Both the position numbers and the translations under genes were made by a program. Shown here piece after piece: positions 1 to 6,223 of a DNA stretch of 14,425 nucleotides. Source of the DNA: Candidatus Anaerobutyricum stercoripullorum (lineage in GTDB: Bacteria; Bacillota; Clostridia; Lachnospirales; Lachnospiraceae). How positions within the stretch are numbered: the first letter of the stretch is position 1; each line of letters starts with the position of its first letter. The stretch covers positions 1-14,425 of the forward strand of contig DXEQ01000128.1 of NCBI GenBank assembly GCA_019114885.1, written 5' to 3'. The notes under the pieces were generated by a model. It did not search any database and had not been told where the DNA came from. It saw only the letters and a list, made by a program, of their open reading frames with translations.

Positions 1-826
1 TATTTTCATATTCATAATCTAATATTCCGGATATATTGATGTAATCGATGATTATTTCTTCTGGCTGATTAGACATAAATTCAAATAGATAGCCGTCTTT
101 TTCATAAAAAATAGTATTTCGTCTACCATCAGAAATAGAGTATGCTTGAATTCCTCCTAAATGGATTTTGCGTTGATATCCTTCTTTGTCATCATAAGTA
201 ATATAACTTGTGTATGCTAAAGCGTCATTCTGCACATAATGTATAAAGCTTTTGGAATCATTTTCAAAATCTATAATATAATATCCAAATTCTGAATTTT
301 CTTCTTCCAGTGTTATATAATACCCCTCCGGCACTTCCTTCCATTTATACGCATGGAATTTTTTTGTGGCGGTGGGGCCTGTCTGTCCGTTGGCGGCCTG
401 TTCGGTGGCGGGCTCCGGTGCTGCCTCGATGGTGACATTGTCAGGGAAGAACTGGAGGCGCAGCTGCGCAAGGCCATTCCTTACGGTCTTGCTGGCAAGG
501 GCCGCGACGGAGGCAAAGACCATGAGGAGAGCGGCGACGGCGAGATAGCGGCGGCGCAGGCGGAAGGAACCGGCCTTTGGTCTGCGGGCGCGCAGCTGCA
601 ACAGGAAAGAGTCGTCCTGGCTGCTGTTTCGGTCGATGCGTCCGGCGCCCGGATGTCTGGCGGACAGAGCGTGTCTTTTCAGAAGTCTCCGCATCTTTTT
701 GTGGAATTCCGGGCGGAAAGTATGCGGGTGGAGTCGGGCGTCTTCCATGGCGTCCCGGTATCGTTTTTCGGCGGCCATACAGACGGCCTGCCGCAGGATA
801 TCGTCAGTAAGTAGTTCTCTGCTCAT
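1..826 (-). CDS. Anti-sigma-like membrane protein with DUF4367-type sensor domain, partial
   Basis: Single-pass membrane protein, probably the regulator of the sigma factor encoded just upstream. The ATG (826-824) follows the sigma stop codon TAA (829-827) with no gap, which implies translational coupling. At least 275 codons are open to the left edge, so the C-terminus is missing. Residues 1-90 are charged and cytoplasmic in character; a run of small hydrophobic residues at about 94-112 (YLAVAALLMVFASVAALA) looks like one membrane segment. From about residue 160 the outside part has KEVPEGYY followed by alternating aromatic/charged strands and YEKDGYLFEF, resembling the DUF4367 family often paired with sigma factors in Clostridia. 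Base composition changes sharply near position 355: the N-terminal part is GC-rich, the sensor part AT-rich. The anti-sigma role is inferred from order and topology; the family call is by eye. Confidence 0.75.
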   Translation of the reverse strand, partial: MSRELLTDDILRQAVCMAAEKRYRDAMEDARLHPHTFRPEFHKKMRRLLKRHALSARHPGAGRIDRNSSQDDSFLLQLRARRPKAGSFRLRRRYLAVAALLMVFASVAALASKTVRNGLAQLRLQFFPDNVTIEAAPEPATEQAANGQTGPTATKKFHAYKWKEVPEGYYITLEEENSEFGYYIIDFENDSKSFIHYVQNDALAYTSYITYDDKEGYQRKIHLGGIQAYSISDGRRNTIFYEKDGYLFEFMSNQPEEIIIDYINISGILDYEYEN

Positions 827-1369
827 TTATCTGTACCCCCTTTCGGCCAGTTTCTTTTTGAGCTGTTCTCTGGCCCGCCGGGCGATCTGGCGGACATTTT
901 CCGGTTTCAGATGCAGGACCTCTCCGATTTCTCTGCTGTTCATGTCGTAATAATATTGCAGAAAGAGGACGTCCTGATGTGGGTAGTCCAGCTCCAGGAT
1001 GAGTTCCTGGAGGAGTTCTCCCAGTTCCTGCCCTATGTAGTCCTTTTCAATATCGATGTCTGAGACAGTCCATGCGAAGTCTGTCTCCATATCATGGGGC
1101 AGTTCTGTTTTTCTTTCCGTATGTGCGTCAAAACAGAGATGACGCAGAATGGCCAGCAGGTAATTCCAGGTCCTTACCGAGTCTTTGTCTTTGACCCGGT
1201 CTATGTAGTTGATGAGTGTCAGAAAAGTTTCATGTACCATATCCTCTGCGGCGGCGTTGTCCTTTAAGATGGAGAGAGCCGCGCGGTACAGAGGCTGCGA
1301 ATACATTTCGTAGAGCGATACAAAGAGATCTTTTTCTTTCTGTGTATTCAGTAATTGTAGATAATTTAT
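827..1369 (-). CDS. RNA polymerase sigma-70 family (ECF-like) sigma factor
   Basis: A small two-domain sigma factor that would direct RNA polymerase to a stress regulon. Region 2 is visible as LYRAALSILKDNAAAEDMVHE, and region 4 near the C-terminus has LFLQYYYDMNSREIGEVL followed by a basic helix (RQIARRAREQLKKKL), the helix-turn-helix that reads the -35 element. The first ATG is at 1306, giving 159 residues, but the frame stays open upstream and encodes INYLQLLNTQKEKDLFVSLYE, which fits the usual start of region 2 in this family. A good ribosome site AAAGGAG (1384-1378) lies 8 nt before an ATA codon at 1369-1367, and no ATG, GTG or TTG lies in this frame between them. I therefore propose an ATA start and 180 residues; the safe minimum is 827-1306. 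It heads an operon with the membrane protein downstream. Confidence 0.85.
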   Translation of the reverse strand: MNYLQLLNTQKEKDLFVSLYEMYSQPLYRAALSILKDNAAAEDMVHETFLTLINYIDRVKDKDSVRTWNYLLAILRHLCFDAHTERKTELPHDMETDFAWTVSDIDIEKDYIGQELGELLQELILELDYPHQDVLFLQYYYDMNSREIGEVLHLKPENVRQIARRAREQLKKKLAERGYR

Positions 1370-1416
1370 CGTTAGAGCTCCTTTATGATTCGAATCGTGT
1401 GGAGGGATGAAACAGC

Positions 1417-1446
1417 GTTGTGACAGGAATGACAGCCTGTCACAAC
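1417..1446. promoter_or_regulatory. 11-bp perfect inverted repeat, possible operator or mRNA 5' hairpin
   Basis: GTTGTGACAGG (1417-1427) and CCTGTCACAAC (1436-1446) are exact reverse complements around an 8-nt spacer. The core TGTGACA appears a third time at 1485-1491, just upstream of the sigma promoter's -35. The repeat lies immediately downstream of the predicted start of transcription, so it could be an operator or a hairpin at the very 5' end of the sigma mRNA. The rest of the 308-bp gap (1370-1677) is AT-rich and holds the copper operon promoter and operator. Confidence 0.6.
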
Positions 1447-1455
1447 AACCCCTCT

Positions 1456-1483
1456 ATAATATATAACCGAAAAACAGGGTAAA
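1456..1483 (-). promoter_or_regulatory. Probable promoter of the sigma factor operon
   Basis: On the minus strand TTTACC (1483-1478, 4 of 6 to consensus) and TATTAT (1461-1456, 5 of 6) are separated by 16 nt. Transcription would begin near 1449, just before the 11-bp inverted repeat at 1417-1446. The -35 match is weak, as expected for a regulated promoter. Confidence 0.5.
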
Positions 1484-1579
1484 GTGTGACACATTTTTTG
1501 AAAAAATTATATTTTTTTAAAATAAACTATCTGTTTAGCAGATGGGGCAGAAAAATAAAGGGAGTTTTCTTAAATCCTG

Positions 1580-1608
1580 TTGACAGAATAGGATAACCAT
1601 CCTATAAT
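1580..1608 (+). promoter_or_regulatory. Consensus sigma-A promoter of csoR-copA
   Basis: TTGACA (1580-1585) and TATAAT (1603-1608) are both perfect and are separated by 17 nt. A promoter this strong is expected to be held off by a repressor, which agrees with the operator at 1624-1640. Confidence 0.9.
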
Positions 1609-1623
1609 GCAACTATAATTACC

Positions 1624-1640
1624 ACACCCCAGGGGGGTGT
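1624..1640. promoter_or_regulatory. Probable CsoR operator
   Basis: ACACCCC (1624-1630) and GGGGTGT (1634-1640) form a 7-bp dyad around AGG. CsoR-family operators are G-tract/C-tract dyads of this kind. It begins about 9 nt past the expected transcription start of the csoR promoter, where a bound repressor would block transcription. Confidence 0.75.
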
Positions 1641-1677
1641 ATACGACAAGGATGTTCATCAGAAGGGAGGGACTCGT

Positions 1678-1941
1678 TTGCAGGCGGATAAGGGTAAGAC
1701 GCTCCGGCTCCTCAAGACTGCCCGGGGGCAGATGGACGGCATCATCCGGATGGTGGAGGAAGACCGGTACTGTATTGATATATCCCAGCAGCTCATGGCC
1801 ACGGAGGCCATCTTAAATAAGGTGAATAAGGAGATTCTCACGGCGCATCTTAAGAACTGTGTGGCCAATGCCAGGACACAGGAGGAGAGGGATGACAAGA
1901 TTGACGAGATGGTGTCCATGCTGGGTAAGATTTTGAAATAG
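1678..1941 (+). CDS. csoR: Copper-sensing transcriptional repressor CsoR
   Basis: All-helical copper-responsive repressor of 87 residues, the usual size. It is expected to bind the G/C-tract operator upstream and release it when Cu(I) is bound. The copper ligands of the family are present: Cys32 (in RYCID), His57 and Cys61 (in AHLKNC), with the neighbouring Tyr31. The N-terminal RGQ motif (residues 16-18) and a basic helix are also typical. The start is TTG at 1678, 4-5 nt after an AGAAGGGAGG ribosome site; there is no better in-frame ATG before Met19. The gene ends 11 nt before the preferred copA start, so the two form an operon and CsoR is autoregulated. The C-H-C ligand set separates it from the nickel-type RcnR and sulfide-type CstR branches. 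Confidence 0.95.
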   Translation: MQADKGKTLRLLKTARGQMDGIIRMVEEDRYCIDISQQLMATEAILNKVNKEILTAHLKNCVANARTQEERDDKIDEMVSMLGKILK

Positions 1942-1952
1942 AGGTGATTGAT

Positions 1953-4538
1953 TTGAAAGAGAATTTTGACGTGACGGGCATGACCTGTTCCGCCTGCTCT
2001 GCGCGGGTGGAGAAATGTGTCGCGAAGCTGCCCGGTACGGATAAGGTGACGGTGAACCTGCTCACCAACAGTATGCAGGTGGAGTATGACGAGGCGGCGC
2101 TGTCCGAGCAGCAGATCATCGATGCGGTGGTGAAGGCGGGTTACGGGGCCGCGCCGAAGGGAAGCCATACGGCGGTGGGAACCGCGTCTGCCGGGGCGGC
2201 GAAAGCAGTTGCCGCAGAGGGCTCCCGTGCGGCGGGCGGCGCGAATCATATCATGGAAGAGCAGCTTGCAGAGATGAAGTTCCGTCTCTGGGTATCTTTT
2301 GGTTTTCTGATTCCGCTTATGTACGTGTCCATGGGGCACATGATCGGGCTGCCGCTGCCGTATTTCCTCTCCGGTGTGGAGAATGCGGTCAGCTTTGCAT
2401 TCACGCAGTTTCTGCTTTGTGTGCCGGTGATTCTCGTCAACCGGAAGTATTATATCAAGGGGTATCAGACCTTGTTTCACCTGTCTCCGAACATGGACAG
2501 CCTGATCGCCATCGGCTCCTCGGCGTCTCTCGTCTACGGCATCTTTGCCATCTACCGCATGAGTTACGGTCTGGGACAGGGAGATATGGCGCTGGTGCAT
2601 CGGTACTACCATGATCTGTATTTTGAGTCGGCGGCTATGATTCTGGCGCTGATTACCGTGGGCAAGTATCTGGAGACCCGTTCCAAGGGCAAGACCAGCG
2701 AGGCTATCACCAGATTGATGGACCTGGCGCCGAAGACCGCCGTGGTGGAGCGCAATGGTCAGGAGATGGAGATTCCGGTGGAGCAGGTGCAGGCAGGCGA
2801 TATTGTCGTCGTCCGGCCGGGAGCCAGCGTGCCGGTGGACGGTTTTATTCTGGAGGGAAGTACCAGCATCGATGAGGCCGCCATCACCGGAGAGAGTATC
2901 CCGGTGCACAAGCAGGCGGGAGATACGTTGATCGCCGCTACCATGAACAAGACCGGATTTATCCGGTTTAAGGCCACGAGAGTCGGGGAGGATACGACAT
3001 TTTCCCAGATCATCCGGCTGGTGGAGGAGGCCAGCTCCAGCAAGGCGCCGATCGCGAAGATTGCCGACCGGGTATCCGGCGTCTTTGTTCCGGCGGTCAT
3101 CGGTATCGCCATCGTGACCGCCATCGTGTGGCTGCTGGTGGGAGCGTCCTTTGAGTTCGCCCTGTCCTGCGCCATCAGCGTGCTGGTGATCTCCTGTCCG
3201 TGCGCCCTCGGTCTGGCGACGCCGGTGGCCATCATGGTGGGAACCGGCAAGGGCGCCGAGAACGGTATTCTGCTCAAGTCCGGCGAGGCGCTGGAGACCG
3301 CCCACAACGTGGAGTATGTTGTCATGGATAAGACGGGGACCATCACCCAGGGTCGGCCGGTGGTCACTGACGTGGAGACAGATCTTCCGCTTTCCGATTT
3401 CCTTGCCGTGGCGGCGGGGCTGGAGGCAAAGAGCGAGCATCCGCTGGCGGAGGCCATCATGGAGTTTGCCGCTTCCCGGGCTGCCGTGCCGGCAGAGGTG
3501 GAGCACTTTTGTTCCATTCCGGGCAAGGGAGTGGAGGGCCGGATCGGCGGCCGGATGGTGTATGCAGGCAACCGGCGTCTCATGGAAGAGCGGCACATTT
3601 CCCTGGCAAATGTACAGAACCGGCTGGAGACACTGGCTGACGAGGGCAAGACGCCGATGCTTTTTGCCGATGCGGATCGGGTGCTGGGCATCATTTCCGT
3701 GGCCGACGTGGTGAAGCCGACCAGCCGGGAGGCGGTGCGCCAGTTGAAAGAGATGGGAATCAGGGTCGTTATGCTCACCGGCGACAACCGTCGGACGGCA
3801 GAAGCGATTCGCCGTCAGCTGGATATCGACAAGGTGATCGCGGAGGTGCTGCCGCAGGATAAGGAGCGGGAGATCGCCGCTTTGCAGCAGGAGGGAAAGA
3901 CCGTAGCCATGATTGGAGACGGCGTCAACGATGCTCCGGCCCTCGCCCGGGCCGATGTGGGCGTGGCCATCGGGGCCGGTACGGATGTGGCCATCGAGAG
4001 CGCCGATGTGGTGCTCATGAAGAATGACCTTCTGGATGTGGTGACGGCCATCCGCCTGAGCAAGGCGGTGATCCGCAACATCAAGCAGAACCTGTTCTGG
4101 GCATTCTTTTATAACGTTCTGGGCATTCCGGTGGCGGCGGGCGTCTACTATGCGTCCCTCGGTCTGAAGCTGAGCCCGATGATCGGGGCGGCGGCCATGA
4201 GCTGCAGCAGTATTTTTGTGGTGACCAACGCGCTGCGCCTGCGGCGTTTCCAGGCGTCCAAAGCAGCAGACAGCGCTCTGACCAGACCAGATCAGGGCGT
4301 ATCTATAAAAGAAAATGATAAGGAGGATACAGAGATGATCACAATGAAAATCGAAGGAATGATGTGCGCGCACTGCAAGGCAGCGGTGGAGAAGGCGCTG
4401 AACGCCATTGACGGCGTGAAGGCAGAGGTTGATCTGGAGGCGAAATCCGCTTCCGTGGACGCTCCGGCGGACATGGACAAAGAGGTGCTTAAGAAAGCAG
4501 TGGAAGACGCCGGATATGATGTAGTGGGCATCGAGTAA
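1953..4538 (+). CDS. copA: Copper-exporting P1B-type ATPase CopA with C-terminal CopZ-like domain
   Basis: Membrane pump that uses ATP to move Cu(I) out of the cell. Domains in order (numbered from the 1953 start): N-terminal heavy-metal domain with GMTCSAC (Cys12, Cys15); membrane segments from about 112; actuator loop TGES (312-315); membrane metal site CPC (415-417); phosphorylation site DKTGT (Asp459); SEHP nucleotide-site motif (494-497); hinge GDGVND (655-660); last membrane helices with YN and MSCSS; then a hydrophilic linker and a second heavy-metal domain (from 795) with MMCAHC. The start is uncertain: a GTG at 1944 is in frame, but it lies inside the ribosome site GAGGTG (1941-1946), so TTG at 1953, 6 nt after it, fits better. 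A metal domain at the C-terminus is unusual and looks like a fused CopZ chaperone. Confidence 0.96.
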   Translation: MKENFDVTGMTCSACSARVEKCVAKLPGTDKVTVNLLTNSMQVEYDEAALSEQQIIDAVVKAGYGAAPKGSHTAVGTASAGAAKAVAAEGSRAAGGANHIMEEQLAEMKFRLWVSFGFLIPLMYVSMGHMIGLPLPYFLSGVENAVSFAFTQFLLCVPVILVNRKYYIKGYQTLFHLSPNMDSLIAIGSSASLVYGIFAIYRMSYGLGQGDMALVHRYYHDLYFESAAMILALITVGKYLETRSKGKTSEAITRLMDLAPKTAVVERNGQEMEIPVEQVQAGDIVVVRPGASVPVDGFILEGSTSIDEAAITGESIPVHKQAGDTLIAATMNKTGFIRFKATRVGEDTTFSQIIRLVEEASSSKAPIAKIADRVSGVFVPAVIGIAIVTAIVWLLVGASFEFALSCAISVLVISCPCALGLATPVAIMVGTGKGAENGILLKSGEALETAHNVEYVVMDKTGTITQGRPVVTDVETDLPLSDFLAVAAGLEAKSEHPLAEAIMEFAASRAAVPAEVEHFCSIPGKGVEGRIGGRMVYAGNRRLMEERHISLANVQNRLETLADEGKTPMLFADADRVLGIISVADVVKPTSREAVRQLKEMGIRVVMLTGDNRRTAEAIRRQLDIDKVIAEVLPQDKEREIAALQQEGKTVAMIGDGVNDAPALARADVGVAIGAGTDVAIESADVVLMKNDLLDVVTAIRLSKAVIRNIKQNLFWAFFYNVLGIPVAAGVYYASLGLKLSPMIGAAAMSCSSIFVVTNALRLRRFQASKAADSALTRPDQGVSIKENDKEDTEMITMKIEGMMCAHCKAAVEKALNAIDGVKAEVDLEAKSASVDAPADMDKEVLKKAVEDAGYDVVGIE
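4335..4538 (+). CDS. Possible separate CopZ-like copper chaperone made by internal initiation within copA
   Basis: Inside copA, in the same frame, AAGGAGG (4320-4326) stands 8 nt before ATG at 4335. Translation from there would give 67 residues: a complete ferredoxin-like heavy-metal domain with Cys11 and Cys14 in GMMCAHC and the C-terminal GYDVVGIE. Length and motif match stand-alone CopZ, which carries Cu(I) to CopA. The ribosome site is as strong as any in the window and is encoded by otherwise unconstrained linker codons (NDKEDTE). The site is directly visible; its use is inferred. The alternative is a chance purine-rich linker left from an older copA-copZ gene pair that lost its stop codon. 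Confidence 0.55.
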   Translation: MITMKIEGMMCAHCKAAVEKALNAIDGVKAEVDLEAKSASVDAPADMDKEVLKKAVEDAGYDVVGIE

Positions 4539-4612
4539 TCCCACGGACCGGTGATATTCCCGCTGCGGATTCACTCCGGAAAGCAGGATATATCGAAACA
4601 TTCCAAAATGAA

Positions 4613-4661
4613 AATCCCCCGGAGGCCCGGATGTTATGGCAACATGGGCTTTCGGGGGATT
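4613..4661. terminator. Long hairpin terminator between convergent genes
   Basis: AATCCCCCG (4613-4621) pairs with CGGGGGATT (4653-4661); inside it GCCC pairs with GGGC, and ATGTT (4631-4635) with AACAT (4641-4645) around a 5-nt loop. On the minus strand the stem is followed by TTTTCATTTT, a good tail for the transporter gene; the plus-strand tail (ATTGTTCTTT) is weaker. It probably serves both genes. Confidence 0.85.
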
Positions 4662-4726
4662 ATTGTTCTTTGGTGACCGTACAGATGATCTGCCTGTGCG
4701 ATAAAATGTAATCTGCGGCGGAGGAC

Positions 4727-5923
4727 TTATTCTTCTGTCGCCTGGTGCGCGCCGTCTTCTGCTGCCGGAGCGGTCTCCGGCACGATGGTGTTTTTGTCGC
4801 GCAGCTTCCGGTTGGTGTACTCTTTTAAGAGCTGGTAGCATACGGCTGCCAGCGGGATGAAGAAGATCATCCCCACGATGCCGAACATGTTGCCGCCGAT
4901 GAGCACGGCGATCAGTGTCCACAGTGGGGCGAGACCCACGGAGCCGCCCACCACGTGCGGATAGATGAACTGGTTCTCGATAAACTGTACGACCTGATAG
5001 ATCACGATACTTAAGAGCGCCTGCAGCGGGTTCACCATGAGGACGAGGACTGCGCCGATAAAGCAGGCACAGAATGCGCCGATGTACGGGATGAAGGACA
5101 GCACGGCTGTCAGCACCGCGATGAGGACGGCGTAGGGAATCCGGAAGATTGAGAAAGAGAAGAAGATCAGGAATCCCAGGATAAATGCCTCGATGGTCTG
5201 GCTGGACAGAAACTTCGAATATGTGCTGCTGATCAGGCTGGCGATATAGTAGATCTTATCCGCGATCGGTGTGCGCACATGGGCGTACAGCAGCTTGCGG
5301 CACTGCCGTCCCAGTCCTTTCTTGCCAAGCAGGATGTAGAGTGCGATGACAAGGGAGAAGGCACAGTTGATCAGCACGCTGATGGTCGAGGAGGCGATGC
5401 CCAGGGCGGAGCTTAGGAAGTTGCCCGCACCGGACAGGATGCTCTGCACTATGTGTTCGATATCAATCTGACTCAGGCTGAAAGAGGAGACCGCTTTGGT
5501 GATCCAGGAGGTATCAAAACCGTATTCGGACAGGACGGAGATCCACTCCGGAATCCGGGTCTGGATGACCAGATACACGCTCCGCACCGAGTTGACCAGC
5601 TGCGGGATCACCATGGTGGAGATCAGCATGACGATCAGGACGATGCAGATCAGCGTGGACAGCAGGCTGATCAGGACCAGCGGGAGATTCTCGATCTTCT
5701 CCTCTTTTATCTGAAACTTCCGGAGCAGCCTTGCATACAGCTTCTCAAATCCCCTGACCGGCACGTTCAGCACGAAGGCGACGATCATTCCGGCGATGAT
5801 GGGGATGAGCAGTCCGGTTACGGTCCGGCAAAAAGCGATCACGCTCCCCAGATGGTTCAGGCAGGCGTAGAGAGCCACGCCGAAGGCGATGAGGAACATA
5901 CAGTTTTTCATTCTTTTACTCAT
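4727..5923 (-). CDS. AI-2E family transporter (PerM-like membrane protein)
   Basis: Polytopic membrane protein of 398 residues, the usual size for the AI-2E transporter/PerM family. The family has been linked to autoinducer export and Na+/H+ exchange, but the substrate cannot be told from sequence. Hydrophobic segments occur in the N-terminal third (for example MFLIAFGVALYACL and LLIPIIAGMIVAFVLNVPV), then a soluble middle region, then the conserved C-terminal half with FIPYIGAFCACFIGAVLVLM, the signature VVQFIENQFIYPHVVGGSVG and LIGGNMFGIVGMIFFIP. The start chosen is ATG 5923, 5-6 nt after AAGGAAGTGG; an upstream in-frame ATG at 6034 lies in the promoter region and has no ribosome site. The acidic end (ETAPAAEDGAHQATEE) is likely cytoplasmic. 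Monocistronic, convergent with copA. Confidence 0.9.
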   Translation of the reverse strand: MSKRMKNCMFLIAFGVALYACLNHLGSVIAFCRTVTGLLIPIIAGMIVAFVLNVPVRGFEKLYARLLRKFQIKEEKIENLPLVLISLLSTLICIVLIVMLISTMVIPQLVNSVRSVYLVIQTRIPEWISVLSEYGFDTSWITKAVSSFSLSQIDIEHIVQSILSGAGNFLSSALGIASSTISVLINCAFSLVIALYILLGKKGLGRQCRKLLYAHVRTPIADKIYYIASLISSTYSKFLSSQTIEAFILGFLIFFSFSIFRIPYAVLIAVLTAVLSFIPYIGAFCACFIGAVLVLMVNPLQALLSIVIYQVVQFIENQFIYPHVVGGSVGLAPLWTLIAVLIGGNMFGIVGMIFFIPLAAVCYQLLKEYTNRKLRDKNTIVPETAPAAEDGAHQATEE

Positions 5924-6016
5924 AATCCACTTCCTTTTTGTTTGCGCGCGCAGGGCGTCATGGGACCCCGTCCCGGTAAGAAAATGTACGGTCCCGCGCT
6001 GATTTTTTGTATACCT

Positions 6017-6045
6017 ACTGTAACATTTTGCCATAGTAAAGTCAA
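6017..6045 (-). promoter_or_regulatory. Promoter of the AI-2E transporter gene
   Basis: TTGACT (6045-6040) and TACAGT (6022-6017) on the minus strand are 17 nt apart. The leader of about 85 nt before ATG 5923 contains inverted repeats described under findings. Confidence 0.65.
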
Positions 6046-6095
6046 TTTAAAATAAACTTTTCCTGTTTTCCGGTGGGCCCTCAGTAAAAATCCTT

Positions 6096-6124
6096 TTGAC
6101 ACCTCTTCCATAGTATACTACAAT
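6096..6124 (+). promoter_or_regulatory. Promoter of trpS
   Basis: TTGACA (6096-6101) and TACAAT (6119-6124) are separated by 17 nt; one mismatch overall. The transcript would begin near 6131, leaving a leader of about 90 nt. Confidence 0.85.
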
Positions 6125-6138
6125 AGGACGGAGGAAAA

Positions 6139-6191
6139 GTAACGAATCCGCGCGGCTTTCTGTACAGAGTGACGCAGGACCGCATCGTTAC
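6139..6191 (+). promoter_or_regulatory. Structured 5' leader of trpS
   Basis: GTAACGA (6139-6145) pairs exactly with TCGTTAC (6185-6191), GCGG (6152-6155) with CCGC (6180-6183), and TCTGTACAGA in the middle is self-complementary. The element lies between promoter and ribosome site. It has no T-box antiterminator sequence and no terminator T-run, so it is not a classic T-box; the role is unknown. Confidence 0.5.
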
Positions 6192-6223
6192 AGATCATAT
6201 ATAGAAAAGGATGTTTGCATACA

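Noticed and set aside
353..814. Plus-strand open frames over the sigma-partner gene
   Set aside because: They stop where the GC-rich part ends and oppose a frame that is open for 275 codons with a membrane segment and sensor domain; no ribosome site.
1659..4922. Very long open frame (1087 codons) on the minus strand opposite copA
   Set aside because: Its product is rich in His, Arg and Gln with no domain or hydrophobic pattern, and it lies antisense to a fully motif-supported copA; it is a codon-bias shadow.
6131..6223. T-box riboswitch upstream of trpS
   Set aside because: The leader is only about 90 nt and has no T-box antiterminator sequence or terminator with a T-run.
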